Notes: generated by a model not told the origin, from the sequence alone. A stretch of DNA of 64,000 nucleotides from Verpa conica (GCA_033030425.1 JAUFSD010000009.1:1426001-1490000); one strand, 5' to 3'. Numbered from the stretch's first letter, positions 1-14,577 are shown. Program-made: numbers and translations.

Positions 1-3000
1 AATCAACATATTCTGTCGTAGATTCTCGTAACTCTCATACTCTGGAAGATCAATTTGGTTGAAGCAAGTATGTGAACTAGGCAGACGATCTTTGCTGCCA
101 TAATCCCTATGAATGTTGAATTTTGAAAACCCGTTCATACCCTCAAGTTCTTTGAAACCATTAAGGGGTACTTTACTAGTACCCGTAACAAACTGGAGTA
201 GCTTGGCACGTTCCTCTTTGTCAAATGATCGGACTGCGCGCCAGAACCATTGAATCTGTGGAGAAGACGCTGAGTAATTGTGGTATTCTGTGTTATTGCG
301 CCAATCATCGACATCAATCTCAGGAAGACCGGAAATTAGGAGCTCGAGTTCTTGTTCATTGAATATAGAGACCAATTCGGCAGGGACAATGTCATGGAAA
401 CCTAATTGCATATTAAAATGATTATACCACCAGCTGTGAAAGATAAATACGGCTTACCAATTAAGAAATTCTCCATCTGTTCTTGTACACTAGTAAGAAG
501 CTTGTACTTCACTATCGACTGGACGTATTCATGCTTGTTTTCCTCTGTTACTGGTGTGTTTCTTCCATTGGGAATTAAGTCAACAATTTTCTTGTCTCCA
601 AAGTCATCAGTCTCAACCGAGAAGGTTTCAACAATGATGTCAGTGATATCATGGTCAAGCATCCAGACCATGGACTTGTAGTAATCAAGATCGAGGGTTT
701 CCATGTCCTTTAGGGATACAGATTTTCCAAGGATGCGCTATTCTTATAATCAATGATAGAGCTATTTTAAGGAACTGAGGGGTTGACATACCTTATAGAC
801 GGCTCTGCTGAAATGGCAATCAAGGACACGTCCTTCGTACAGAGCCTTTCCAATAATTCTCCCGATGAACTTGAAGAAGCTTAAATGTTCCGGATTGACT
901 CCGCTCATACGGCTTGGGTGGAATGTCGTCCTATCAGAGGCAACGGGAATGAAGAGCGCATAGTCTGGATTGAACATTTGCCTGGCCATAACCTGGAACC
1001 ACTCTCTCGTGACACCACCAGCATCAACTCCTTCTTCCCCATGGAACCGGATACTCAATTTGGCATATTTAATTTCATCGCCGGTCTTGTAATACATCGA
1101 CTTGTAAGAGTCTAAGAAGACTTGATCACGCCTTACACTCAATTGGAGTGTCGGATGGGGGTCACGGGTGCCAGTACGGGAATGGAGACGACGGTTGAAG
1201 TAGTTCCGCTTGTTATCAAACTCGAGAACCTTTGGATTGTGGACCAAAAGTGAGAAAGATCCACTCATCAATTTTGGATTGTTGCGAACCATCTGATTGA
1301 GAATTTTGCGGTGGTCCTCGGTGAATTTGAAGAATAGATTCTCCATTCCGGTGCCTACTTGAGGACTCATTGGAGTTTGGCTGCGGTGATAGCGTGGAAC
1401 TGTTTCTTTTAGACCACTATTCTTGCAGACAACCATCAAAGCCTCAATCAACGGCAATAGAATTGTAGCAACATGCAGCATGTCTTCCCGTGCATGAATG
1501 GCCAAGAGACAATCACTAAGCTTAGTCCATAGGGGCCCGAAGTCGAGACTTTCATAAAGGTTTGCCAGAATATCCTTTTCAGCTTTATTTTCATCTTCCT
1601 TAGATTCGCCTTCTTTCTTTTCATCTTTATCTTTTGCGGAGCGCTTGGGGTCGAAGAGGTAATCAAGGGCAGTAAGAACCCGGAGAAGCTTTGCTTGGTC
1701 AGAACTAGCTGGGGAAAAATTTGATAGAGCTAATCCCTGAATTTCTGTGCCGTTTTCTGCACTCTTGATCTGATGTACCAGAACGTCTAGATGCCCGAGA
1801 ATCGTGAGACCGAGCCCTTGTGCTTGGCGAATCAACTCTTTTCCAAAAACATCCTTTGCATCCGGGATTGCAGAAAGATTTTGCATTGTTGCAAGGGTCT
1901 CTCGGAAAGTTTTGCTTGAACATTCACGGGCTGTAAGAATATTAACAACAAGTCGAAGGTTGTGTTCTGGGACAACAGGAGGCACTAAAGTACGTTGCTT
2001 CTTGGGCTTGTCGTCCTCTTTTGGTTCATCTTTCTTCTCCTGTTCCTCCTTTGGTTGCTCAGTTGATCCTTCGGCTTCTATAGTTGTGGGCGCTATAATG
2101 GGCTCTGTAGTCGTGGCTGATGCTACTCCTGCTACTCCTGCTTCTCCTTCAGCGGTTGATTCTGCAGGCTTCAACTCTTCTGGCTTTTTCTTGTCTTTCT
2201 TGAGTAGAATAGTGAGGGGCCTTGTAATTTCTGACAATAACACCGACAACTGATCCATGACACTTGAGCTCTCAGTAATAAGACGTCGATCTAATAGACT
2301 TAGGAGCGTATTGAGGGCATATTTGCTTGCTTTTGATGGGGCAATCTCCTTAGCTTTGCCCTTTCGGCTGGTCGACCTCTTTAGTCCAGCAGAAATATCG
2401 TGTTCATTAAGGAAGTACGAAGGAATATGCTCATTGTAGCTGACCAAAAATAGCAGTGCAGCCAAGCATTGCTGGGCGACCATCAGCGGTGAAACCTCAC
2501 TACTAGTCTGAGCTAGAAGTCCAGTGCCAGTTCGTTTGAGATTTGGTGTCACAGGGGTTTTCGTAGCCGCAGCTTGCTTAGCTCTAACAGACAATTGAGC
2601 AAAGCTTCGCTCCACAGCAGCCATATCCACACTTCCATCTTGGAGGATTGAAAGAAGTAAATTGAGGACCTCCGCCCTATTTTGGCGGTTTTCACAAATG
2701 TTTAGGAGGATCTCGTGAAGAGTGATGCGAGTACTTCCAACCTGGGGAATGAACATTAGGCGGAGCAAGGTGGCAACACCAGCTTTGTCGAGTAATTGTA
2801 CAACGCTCTTGCGGACGGGTTTCTTAAGAGGCTTTGGTTCCTCATGGCGGACACCACCAGCCCCCCTACTGCCTGTAGGTCTGGGCATTTCAACAAACTG
2901 GTTAAATCTACGATCAACACGAAGAGCGCTAGCCTCTGCGGCGATTGCTTGTGGGAGTTGCGCTAAAGATTCGTCATCCTGCTCCAGTAAAACAGTCCGG

Positions 3001-6000
3001 CGGAGCTCAGGTTCTAGAGTCGCAAGGAAGCTGGCAAGGTCAAGATCAACCGGCCCACCACTACCACCACCACCACCACCACCACCACCGCCGCCTGGTC
3101 GGCTAGCACGAGCTTGTTCCCGTTCACGGCGTCGGCGATCAGCTAATTCTTGCTGTAGGAGCTCCTCACGGATTTCATCTGGTAGTGCCTCAAGGAATTC
3201 CCGGCTGATTTCACTGGGTTGGTCGCTGGTAGCTGCCGCAGCGCGCCTCTCGCGGATATGTTGAGTGAGCACTTCCTCTCTGAGCTCATCCGGCAATGCT
3301 TCCAAAAATCCAGGATCAATATCCATTCCGGTGATATCCATCTCCCGCCCGCGAATCATTACTGTAGCACGAGGAGCAGGGGGATTTGAAGGGCCCGCTT
3401 CACCCTCAACTATAGGAGCAGGCACAACCTCAGCAGTCTCGACACCCTCGATGGCATCCCCTTCTTTTGGAGCTTCTTCAGCCTGGACAGTCTCTGCTTG
3501 ATTGGCAGCAGCTGCCGCCGCCGCCTCGGCAGCTTCTCTCTCGGCAGCTTCACGCTCTTCTGCCTCCTTCTTTGCCTTCTCTTCTGCCTCCGCTTTCTCC
3601 TTTGCAATTCTCTCTTCCTCCTCCTTTTTCTTTTGCTCTTCCGCTAATCTCAACGCCTCTTGTCGATCCTTCTCTTCTTTTTCTTTCCGAACTCGTTCTT
3701 CCTCAATGGCTGGTGGTACAAGGATAATTAGAATTGCATTGACAACTTTCTGGGCTCGCTCAGGTGCGTTTGTGCCAAACAGAAGTTTTGACTCTTCGGT
3801 CCAACGCCCAGTAGTCAAAGTAGGAATGAAACTATTTACTGCGGTTTGAGGATCTTCACGATGATGTCGGGAGATCTCAGGTTGAGGTCGGCTCATACCA
3901 AACATAGATCGGATTTCACGTGGCATGAATCCATGATGGTGATGACTATGCCCAGGCATATGAGGAAGAGGTGCCTGGAACTGGATGGCACCGTTGGCCA
4001 TTACCGGGACAGGCTGGCCGGCGCGGGTCATGAGACTCATTAGTGTGCTAATCATTGACACTGCTCCACCAGGACCACCACCTGCATGCATTCCATCAAT
4101 AGCATGTACCCAATCTGTCATAAACTCTTGGCTACGATTAGGAGCGGGACGAGCCCCACCTTGTTGCTCATTGGAGCTTTGTTGCAAAAGAGGGTTCTGA
4201 TCGGTAGTGTCGGCAACACGTGTATGGGTAGCACCCATATATCGGTGTGGACGGGCGTTCGACACTAAACCTAAAATCAGCGTAAATTTCCCAGGAGACC
4301 TTAGAATAGGAGATAGGCTTACTGAATACCGGGGGGTCGCGAGGAGGCCCACCAAGAGTATACCATCCACCGTGGCCACGCGGATGTGCGCGGGCCATCA
4401 TGGGAGCTTCACCCGCTTCCTCCGCCCAACCCCACGGAACAGCAGAAAACGCACCTTCATCATCTTCATAATCCTCTTGTATCATAGCTTCCTCCTCATC
4501 CATATCATCATCATCCTCATCATCATCCTCTTCCTCCACTTCGTCATCAATAAATCCATCATCCCGGTCTTCATCACCTGGCTCAGGAACCTCTTCTGCT
4601 CCTCCGAGAGCGCGTACAATGGTCTCAAGGGGGTTATCGGTTATAATCTCTTCATCGTCCCCATCATCATCTTCACTACCCTCTGACTGCCAGTCATCTT
4701 CACCACCACTTCCATACGGACCTTGATGCTCCTCAGCCATTTCGTCGATAATTTCTACACCTTCCCCTTCCTCGTCCATGTCATCAGAGAGATCATCATC
4801 TTCATCATCTTCACTGTCATCTTGATGCTCTTCCTGCACAACAATCTCAACCTGGACAATATTAATCATCTGAGTACCCCTTCTACTATCATCCGCACTT
4901 ACATCCATGTCTTCTTGATGATCTTCATCTTCACTAACTTCACTTCCACCCTCATCCTCCATATCTTCTTCCATTTCCATATCTTCATCGTAAATCTCAT
5001 CATCTACTTCGTCATCGTCATATGAACTCTGGTCATCGTCCACCATTTCACCCCCTTCAAACATGCCAAGAGTAGAATTTCGATAAAGATCAGGAGTTTC
5101 CTCCCTCATGTCATCGATATCAGAAACCGAGGATGCAGTTGAAATCTCGTCCTCATCAGTTGCGCCCAACGATGAAATACTCGAAGTTTCGCTGAGCTCT
5201 GTAGCTGTTTTTGAAAGAAGCTTGAGCGGTCTAAGGATATACTTGATGACCCTCCTCGCAGACGGGAAATTAAGATCGATATCAGCGAGTGAACTCGTCA
5301 ATGCAGCGATAAAATTCTTTTCAAACATAATCCTGGCGATCTGCTGAGAGGACTTTTCGGAGGAGCTAGTACCAGGGGAATGGTTGTGATTTGGTCTTGC
5401 AGATAGCATTCTAAAAAAGAGATCGGTAAGACTCATCATTCTAGAGTATTTAGTGTCCAATAGTTCGGTTGAAGAAGACGCATCCTTAAAGGCTTTGAGA
5501 GCACTCTCAAGAATGAACTTTCTCACAAAAAGAAGATTAGGTTCATCTTCAGTGTTCGTAATCTCTCCAGTTTGTGCAGACAGGGACACGATTGCTAGAA
5601 TTGCCCATTGAGAAGTCGTGGCCCTCTTCTTATATGCGATATCCTCTGTGTGAAGGAGGGTACCCAAAGGGATTATATCGTTCAACAAGTAATTAAGAAT
5701 GGCCGACCTTGGTTTCGAAGGAGTTATAGGCTCTCTTGGCGCTGCTTTGCGGGAGAAGTTGATGAATTCGATTTTACTGCGGTTATAGCAGGATAATAGC
5801 TCTGTTAGGGCCTGTAAGATAAAGCAACGATAGATAAAAGTAGGGTGCTGCTCGGCCTTAAACTCTGGCTTCTCTGGTTTCTTTGTTTCCGAGGGCGGAT
5901 TAGCTTGCTTATCGTCCACAGGTCCAGATACAGGTCCTGCATTATCCATTTGGACATCCATCTGTACTGGAGGGACCTCCTCCTTCACGGGGGTGGAGGG

Positions 6001-9000
6001 TGCGGGAACAGAATCCTCGATATCTTTGCATGCCAAAAGCTCAGAGAGTAGGAAGTGGATCACGCCATCAGGCTTCTCTAATCCTGGAGGCTTTATTTCG
6101 GCGGCAGGTTTTGGCTTATCGACCATTTCTTTGTCCTCTGCCTCTTTACTAGGTTCACCTTCCTTGGGTTCGGCCTCTTCAGCAGTCTTTACGGGCTCTG
6201 CGATAGGTGACGGAGGGTTCAGACGCCACGAGTCCTTAATCGCGATCGGTTGATTTTGATTCCTTAAATTCGGGTTGTATCCAGTCAGTTTGCAAAGTTC
6301 ATTGACAACTTCCACGAAGACCTCTGGGTTTCTCAAAACAAGGTAATGGTTATGCCGAATAAAAGATTGTGTATCGATCTGGCGAGCTCCTCTGCTATTA
6401 AACCAAGTACGGATCTCGGCCTTCATTATTGATTTGAGGATATCTTCATCTTCGATGATATGCCGGAGGACTAACATCACAGAAGATTGAATACGCTCCG
6501 TACTTAGTCCAGATTGACGGCGGAACATATGGAATAATCGCTGCAAATAACCGTTCTCTGTCATACGGATAGCCAGCTCTCTACGCCGAGTAAGAAGAAC
6601 TAGAACACGAACAACAGCCAAAGGTAGTACTTCATCTTTTGAAACTTCAGGAATAATCGCCATAATTGCTTCAAAGAGTGAAGACTGGTCTTCATCAGAA
6701 ATATTGCAAGGGTTCAGCTCGGCGATGTTTTCGGTCTCTGTTTCACCAGGAGGTGTAAAAGTAACTCTTTGTGGTTGCGCAGATTCCGATAAAACCTTCT
6801 CAACTACAAGTAGAATGTTGGCGACCCAAGGTGCAGGCTCTCCAGGATAGATTTTGATGAATCCCACAAGAGTTTGAATATTGTCCTTGAGATCCTCCAA
6901 ACAGGCCTCAAAAAAATCTGGGCTTTGTAGTACAAGGCCAAGAAGATGCGCGGTCGAAGCGATGGTCTTGCCCTGGGGGCGGAAATCGTCATCCGTCTGT
7001 AAAGACATAAGGGATTGAAGAATAGTCGATGCCACCTCTTTGCGAACCTCAACAGATTCTACCTTGCCGAAGCTGTTGGTGATTAATGCCGAAAGCTCAA
7101 ATGTGACATTAGGGTGGACTTGAAGAACATCTAGTGAGCGGTTGATGAGATGCTCTCGGATTGTGGATCTAAGCGCATCTAAATCCTCTACTGTGATGGT
7201 ATCTGCCTCTGGTGATTCGCACTCCTTTCCTTTGCCCTTTTCAGTCGCAGTAGATGAAACATCTGTGGCCACAGGGGTCGTTGATTCTGGCTCAGTCGTT
7301 GGGGGTGGTAGCACTATATCGGGGGTGATCGGATCTTCGATGCTCATTGCCATCACAGCATCGTGTCCAGGGACATCATCATCAGTTGGTACAGGTGCAG
7401 GCGGTGGAGGCATATTAGATTCAGCAGACGGCTCGCCTTCTGCAGCTGTAGCGGGTGCTTCGGATGTAGATTCTTCCCTAGTCACATCGATATCTGTCTC
7501 TTCCTCGTCGTCACTAGAATGTGATTCCGCCGTATGGGGTCTGGAGCTAGTATTCGAGATCTGACTTCCTCGCTGGGGCGTCTGGATCCCTTGAGCAGTC
7601 AGCCATTCCGAGGCATGGGTCACGTTTCCATTACATCTGAGTAATGCCGACATAACGCTATCTCGTGCAAATCCCATTTCAACCAACTGTCTGATACGAT
7701 CCTCATTCGGTTCCATTGTTCTCCAAGAGATCGTATTTGTTAATTTCTTGTTTTCCACATCCTTCTTTGTGAAAGCACCGCCTTCACCCTCTGCCTTAAG
7801 CACGATCCCAAGAATCTCAATGGCGGATTTAACAATCGAGCCAGACGCCTTCTCGATAGACCCTGAGTCCCACATACTTCTAACAACTGGGAGTATACTA
7901 GCCCTCAGCTCCACAAGAAACTGGTAAGCATTCCAGAGGTCTGGTCGATTGGCCTCAGGTGGGCGATCGCGTGTTTGGAGTGCTTGGGTTTGTGACGACT
8001 CGAGAACAGACTTATTCGAAACAAGGTGGGTGAATAGAGACAATATGATCTTAATACCACCATATGCATGCGCCATTCGTTGTTGACCATCTTTACCCAT
8101 ATTCTCAGTCTCGCTTAGTGATGGTAAATCTTGAACTTCATTCCAGAAAGTTTCAAGAATTTCTGTCACTGCCTTGATTCCGTCGTTCTGCTTGAAAGTA
8201 ATCAACGTCGTAGTAATGACTTGTCCAGTGCCTTTTTCTGTTAGGATGCCAATTAATAAGGGACTACAACAAAGAAGTAAGATTATCTACCTTCAAGCAA
8301 TAAAGATGTGATAGAGGACAACATCACGATCCAGTAGCCGTATTTATCTGTCACAGAGTCACATGTATCTACCAATTCAATTAGCTCCTGTATTTCTAAA
8401 TTTACCAGGAACGAGCTACATACCTAATCTCTTCCATGTTAAATGGTCATACATGGCTTCTGATATACTTTCTGCAATTTTGAACGCGTGCTGTTTATGC
8501 ATTAAATCTGGATTGCGCCTCGAGACTAAACCCCTTGCGAGACCTGGCAGCATTTTAGTACTAGGCAACGGTTAAAAATTCAGGGGAGTTTACCTTGTAG
8601 AAAAGGAGTAATGCTCGAGGGTATCTGGCTGATTAGAAATCGAATTGTTTTTACATTTCGGAACCATGGAGTTTTCCCATCTCTCTCAACTACAGCTTTT
8701 TCTGCCTCCTTTTGTTCATCCTGCGATTTTGGACCCTGACCTGCAATCTCTGTAGATGCGGACACGACAGCAGCTGGAAGGGCAGCCTCTTCTTCAGCGG
8801 CCGCCGCAATACCTGCAGTAGTTTTGACTCTTGTAGCCTCATTCCATGTATCAGGAATTGTGTTTTGAAGTAGGATTTCTTCCCAAACACACATTCTGTG
8901 CAAGGCACCCAATTGCGGGACTAAAGTCTCGTTCTCAGGTAACTGGAAAAGTGAGAGTGTAAGACGAGTGTTGAATACAGGTGCACTAAATAATTCTTGT

Positions 9001-12000
9001 AGAAGATAGCAAAGTGAATGAATAGCTACTAGGTCTTTGACGAGTTTTGTACCATTAGACCTGACAATTTGAATTGCCTGCTTTTCTAATTCGGAATCAA
9101 CTTCATCGGCTAATGCATTTCCAGTGGGCTCTATTGGGCCGTGGTCGTCGTTTGTAGGGATGCCTGCTTGTAAACGCGGGGGAAGCGGCGAGACCTTTTG
9201 ATTAGTCAGGGGTGCAAAGAAACCTTCCTTTTTATTATGCTTTAGCAAGGGCTCTAGTTCCTGCATAGCTTTCTGTGCGTGCTTGAGTGTGACTGAGACT
9301 GTGTTGGCGGGGCTGTTTTCGCTGCAAACTTGCATGACACGGGCAACCATAAGATTCGCTTGACTAGTTGCAAAATCGCTAGGTAGACTAGGAACGGTAT
9401 AGAAGTCTAACATGAGGTCTAAACCGCCACGATTGATGAAATCTTTTGTTTGGTTTGTATTTGCCAGGAACCCTTCCAAAAACCTAGCAGCAACATCGAT
9501 AAAGTTTGCAATAGATGGTTGATTCTTATCCGCGTCCTCGGCTTCCTCGTCAACAATATCAGTTAAGGAGACAACTTCACATTTTGGCGCACCGTCCGGC
9601 TCTGTTTCGCCGAGAGTAACTGTAGGCGCAATGGCATCAGCGTCGCTCATCTCGACGTCTTCTCCATCATTACCCTGTGAATTCTTTGAACCCTCGGCAA
9701 TAACGACTGCTGACCCCCCTGTACTCTTGATAGCTCCCCCAGTCAACGCTTTCCTCCCACCAGCAACGACCATACCACCGTACCCATCCTCCATCCATAC
9801 CTTAGCACCCATGCCCTTGTCTTCAGCGAATCGCCTGCCTAGTACCTCAATCCTCTGTAGCATCTCGATTGTAACTTTCATAACACTTTCCCGAAGAACT
9901 GGATGGTGCCGGATCAACTCGTCAAACTGGCTTCCAAGTAAGCTCCCGAGATCATTGTCGGTCATATTCTTAACATGCTCCGAACTTTCAAATACTTCAA
10001 AGAAGGTCTCCAAAGCACCCGAGGTCTGGAACAGTGCCAGGCCGGAAGCGTTGAGACAAATAGCACCGAAGGCTGTGGGAATAGAGCCAATGGCATCTGG
10101 CGAAGTCATGATTCCAGCTGCTGGAGGATGCATTCTTGGGGGGAGCTCTTTCTTCTGCACTTCCGTCTTTTCTTCCTCTTTGCCCTTTCCTTTAACACTG
10201 GATTCTCCTTCTGTTGATTCTTCTTCCATTCTCTCGTCATCTTCACCTCCTGCTGTTGCACCAGCGCTTGAGCTTTCACCAGCGGGTGTCTCGTTGGCAA
10301 GACGCTCTTCTTCCTCTTTTTTTAGCTTAGCTTCCATCTCGGCCAATCCTGGTTTTCCAGTTACAGATTCGAGTAGAGCATGGCTCAAACCAGCCTCATG
10401 AATAACAGCATAGCTGGTTGGTTCATTGTGAATAAATGCACTAACCATGCCTACAACTGTGCTCCAAACGTGACTTCCCCAGATCGCTCCCTTCTCAATA
10501 ACCACTTTCAAAGCCGTAAGAAGCTTTGGACTATCGATTAAATTTCGGAGTAATCTGTCGGCATTTCCTCCAGATTGGGCCATCATATGTTGCATAAACT
10601 TGAATACCATTTTCAACGTCTGCTGGCGATAGTATCCAATCTTAAAGTCCGTTTGGGTGCTCCTATACTCCTCTGGAATTCCCTTACCAGTATCGGCCTC
10701 TTCTATCCCACTCTTAACTTCATCGGAAACAAGGTCCACAACGACGTCTAATCCCCTGGCATTGGCTAATGTCTGGAAGGCGTTTTGAACATTATAGATA
10801 AGTTGGTCCAGGAAACTGATTGCCTTAGGAATGTTCCTGAGAGCTTTCTTAGTTCGAAGCTGTAGGAGTTCTACCAAAATAGGAATAAGTCCGGCTGAGA
10901 CAAGTAATGAACCAGCGTGAGCAGTTGTTGGTAAATATCCCACTAAAGAAAACAAAGCCTCCCTCCATTCCTCCGCCTCTTTATCATATTCCTCATCATC
11001 TTTCTCAATTGCCAAATCCGCCACAGCCTTCCTAACGACATAAAGCAAGACACCGTGATTGACATTGATACTCAAAGCAGCACACACATCAGCAGTTTTG
11101 GTCTTATGTCTTGCCAAAGCCTCTAAACCACCAAGCGCTAGTGTCTGCAACCACCTCGGAATTTCTTTTCCTTTGGCCGATCCGCTTTTTCCGTCCCCAG
11201 TATGTACTAACTCCGCGAGTTGATATACTAGCTGAAATCTCCGTGGCTCATCCTGGTCAGGTGCCAAAATCTTGGTCGAAAACTGAGTCTCAGAGTATAC
11301 ATAAGCCAGGTTTGTCAATGCAAGAATTCGGATTCCTAAAATTTGTCTTCGGGTTTTTGTTGATCCGGCAAGAGCCGAGGCGACACGAAGTCGGTGGAGA
11401 AAATCATAATGAGTATCGGCGGGTAGTTCAGGTAGCGTTGACTTGAGTATTTCTTCAAGATTTTGTGAAGTTTGAACCTTATTATAGGGGACTTCAAGAG
11501 TTTGCATACCGCCTGTAGCAGCCTGATCAGATAGATCGACCACAGAATCATCATTTGAGCGTCTTCTATGGTGAGAGGATGAAGGTGTTTGTTGCTGATG
11601 AGGGGTGTGGGAATGGTGTAATGATGATCGACGAATTGGGGTAGGCGTAGCGGGTTCTCTCGGAATGAAAGCCCCTACAGGTGTGGGGACAGTTGTAGCC
11701 TTCTGTGTTGTAGGGTTAACGTAATAGCTAACCCATGCTCCTCCCCATTCCTCCCAACTCCCTTCTCGTGTTTCTGTAGCCTTCCCCTTGCCCTTCCCAC
11801 TACTTCCAATCGTCTCTGCACTATCTAGTGGTTTCTCATCCCTAGCTAGTCTCGTCAGGTCGTTTGCGTATACCGGCACCACAGCTTTTGAGGTGATGTT
11901 TTTGCCGGACGAGTTACTAGCGATAGCTACACTTTTTAGAAAGGGTGTCGCTAATTTTGATACTCTCTCAAGGTTGATATTATAGTGGGAAGCTAATAGA

Positions 12001-12699
12001 GCAGCATTCGTTGACTGACTGGCCCCACGAGTCCTCGAGGTATGGTATCTTTGAGCAAGACGACAGCCAAGGCGTAATGAGGCCTCGACTACGTCTAATG
12101 AAGTTGTATGTAGGATATCGTTGATGTGCTATTAGGGTTACAAGTCAGTAATGGCATCGAAAAAGAAAAATAAACCCCTTCCTCAGGAAACTGTACCCCA
12201 CTACTACCATAGAGACTCCGGTTCCCACAATTTTCGACTAGAATTCTACTAAATGTCAAAACCCCCACCACAAGTTCCTCATCCTTTTTCTCCCAGGGCG
12301 TTGTCTGAGGCCCCTCCTTGAGTTTGTATTTCTGAACCTGCTCTTCCAGAAGGGTATCGAAGCGATTCAATAGCGTAATCCAATGGTAAAGGTCACCGCG
12401 AGGAAATGGCCAGTGTATAGGGAATGTTGAGAGGTACGGGAGAAGCTCGTTTATTGGTATAGAGGTAGCTGTGGCGATGAAACTTCGCAGGAAGGGGGAC
12501 TGGAGATGAGGTCATCGGTGTAAGCAAATAAATTTTGGGCTTAACAACGGACACAAGAACTAGAAGGAACTTTTTTCCCTTCTCTTTTCATTTCTTTTTT
12601 AAAGAGCAGTGGGATAATTCAATTTCAAAGCTTCAAGTTGCATAGATGACTTACGAGAGTGGCCTCATGTTTGGCTGTAGCGGTCTTTTTTATCCGCAT
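1..12699 (-). CDS. TOM1: TOM1/HUWE1-type giant HECT E3 ubiquitin ligase (3' end cut by window edge)
   Basis: E3 ubiquitin ligase of the Tom1 (yeast)/Ptr1 (fission yeast)/HUWE1 (human) family; family roles are in nuclear protein quality control, mRNA export and ribosomal-protein turnover. Exons in transcript order: 12699-12655, 12499-12197, 12128-8594, 8543-8424, 8368-8291, 8237-4323, 4270-792, 737-458, 401-1; phase closes throughout, giving 4052 codons. The N-terminal armadillo-like part (DUF908/DUF913 type) includes [10 protein letters not shown] and lies in exons 2-3. A UBA domain ([17 protein letters not shown]) is near residues 1534-1575, a long Asp/Glu-rich tract near 2420-2620 and a Lys/Glu-rich helix near 2855-2920. 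Two ubiquitin-binding LEALPDE motifs lie near 2980 and 3017, followed by a poly-Gly run. The HECT domain runs from about 3690; its catalytic Cys is about residue 4031 (codon 66-64, in SSHTCFNQ). The frame is still open at base 1 inside the conserved tail, so about 12-15 codons are missing. The start ATG opens a 15-codon first exon ending at GTAAGT. The 4270/4323 junction has a second possible acceptor in the same phase. Confidence 0.96.
3056..3095 (-). repeat. Gly-codon microsatellite in TOM1
   Basis: A run of CCACCA/CCGCC on the plus strand codes for about eleven consecutive glycines, then a Ser-Gly-Gly, in the disordered linker between the ubiquitin-binding motifs and the later helical region. 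It is in frame, so it should vary in length between strains without breaking the gene. Confidence 0.7.
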
Positions 12700-14577
12700 G
12701 ATGAAATTTGTTGTAAAGGGAACACAAAGAACAAGCTATTGATTCTTTACAATAACGGGAGAGAAAAGTAAACCAGTTGTTTCAAAGACCGTATGATGAT
12801 GGTAAAATATTTGTGGTGATGGATAACGTACTGTGGCTCCTTAGATGGGGATGATGGTGTAGTGAATACTTTAGGGAGATGGGAGTTTGTTGCGCTCGCT
12901 TGCGTCACGTCACGTCGGCCTCGTACCAGCAACACAATAGATGTTCTGTCAGCTTCTGTGAGCAACGGAAATTTGGGACAAGTACAACAAAATCTAAACT
13001 GCTCTGGCTGTGGTAGATTAGTAGTGAGTACAAACTCGTCACGAGATAAGGAAATAGACCCGAACACGAAGGAAGAATGAGGGATGGCTATTCTGGAAAA
13101 GATGATGGCGGGGGTGTTATGAGAGAAAAGAGCAGAGAGAGTGCAGTCTCGTTGCTGGGCTATTCTTTCAAAACGAAGTTGGATGAGGTGGGGAGAGCGG
13201 GGGATGTGATGATTTGATCATAGATGGAGGGGAAGCAGCGGCGAAAGATTAGCGTGGGCACTTTCCGTAGGGTAACTAGGATGGTTCAGGCAACCGCCTT
13301 GAGGTGCCAATTGAGAACAATCCTGTGATGTAGTGTTCTCACTACTGCTTGGCCAACGAAACCCAACCTCTTCAATAATAATCTACGCTCGAGTACATAG
13401 ACCATCCGTGCAGATCTTGTACGTATAGTCTATACGACTGTAGTATGTGCTTCCGTCTTCATCCCAACAAGGAAAGCCCCATGTCTATAATAGTTTAAGC
13501 TTTGACCGAGCTGTTGAGGGTTCTAGAAATATTTCCAAGAATCTATACACAAATATATGGGGGCCACTTTAGAGTTAGGTGATGAACATCGTAAAAGAAT
13601 TACTCGGGGCAGGCGAAAGAACCTGAAAATGCAAGCCTCAAACACATGGATTAAGCTACAGATTCACTAGGTCAAACGTGATTTTCAGGTTCTTCTTGCC
13701 CGCCCCGAGTACTTGAGGGTGTCGTGCATCACCCTACATGAATATTAGATCGTGGGTGCTATGAATGCCGGACGGCACAGTTATGTATCCTTCGTCTCGA
13801 TTAAAACAATTGATCACGCCAGTTCTTATCGAGGTGCTCTTTCTGAGCTTTCTCCCGCAGCCGCTCCATTGGACAAAGCGCCCCGTCTGGATTGTCCGAC
13901 CATGGCTACGGTAGAGCCGCCAGCGGCATGGTTGTGGCTCGCATCCCTTTCCCGGACCCGACCTGCAGCGGTGCCATGACTAAACCCCATTCTGCCCTTG
14001 CTCTGCCCCTTCCTGGCCTTCCACCGCGCGTTTCTTGTCTCACCGATCCCCAGCTAAATGTAGCCAGAAATATATAGGTGAGCGTGCCCCGAAATAAATT
14101 GACGAGAGTGCTTTTCTTTGCTCCACCATCTTTGCTTGACCCCTCGAAGGAACACTTGTCAGCGGTAGTGTGTTGATACTTAATTTGATCTCATCCTTAC
14201 CGGCTGGCCGTCGCATATCGTTCTCACGTACGCTGCCTAATCATCCTCGACCGAAGATCCTGGGAATCTGCTGCTTTGGAGGGGCTCAAGTGGACACCTT
14301 TAAGTAACCAACACAGCAACGGCTGGAGTAACATCTTAGAGATCTTTGTTGTTCAGCACAAAACAAGACGATAAATAAAAGACGATAAGAACAGAAGCGA
14401 GACTTCCTGGAGAAAAAGCATCTACTTGACAACCTTTTAATACGCACTAGGTCACATTACCTCTAATACCGATCCCTTCCCAGCTGTTTCGTAGGCAGTT
14501 CGTTTGTGACCGCAACGGGCAGAGAAGAAGCAAACACAAACACCACTGCTAGTAACAACCTCACCCCCGGGTTCAAG
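12700..14577. other. Divergent spacer between TOM1 and the TBC gene
   Basis: No gene is supported here; the open frames are short and unlike known proteins. It must hold the promoters and 5' leaders of both divergent genes. It also contains an imperfect inverted repeat at 13575-13736, listed separately. Confidence 0.6.
13575..13736. repeat. Imperfect inverted repeat, MITE-like hairpin
   Basis: The left arm (13575-13630) and right arm (13681-13736) are reverse complements with scattered mismatches and one- or two-base gaps. The inner core pairs CTCGGGGC and GAACCTGAAAAT almost perfectly, and the outer ends share GGTGATG. The loop is about 50 nt. Size and form fit a small non-autonomous element or its remnant. 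I see no clear target-site duplication. Confidence 0.55.

Noticed and set aside
4207..5025. Hydrophobic plus-strand open frames opposite the TOM1 acidic region
   Set aside because: Antisense of Asp/Glu codons reads as Ile/Phe/Leu-rich frames; the minus-strand gene explains them.
8369..8423. A 28-bp intron using the TTTAG at 8396-8400 in TOM1
   Set aside because: Phase works but the length is implausibly short; the downstream GGTAG acceptor gives a 55-bp intron with a branch-like site and also keeps phase.
13752..14077. Possible small gene (75 codons) upstream of the TBC gene
   Set aside because: Two overlapping frames, no domain, no splice structure; probably leader or promoter DNA.
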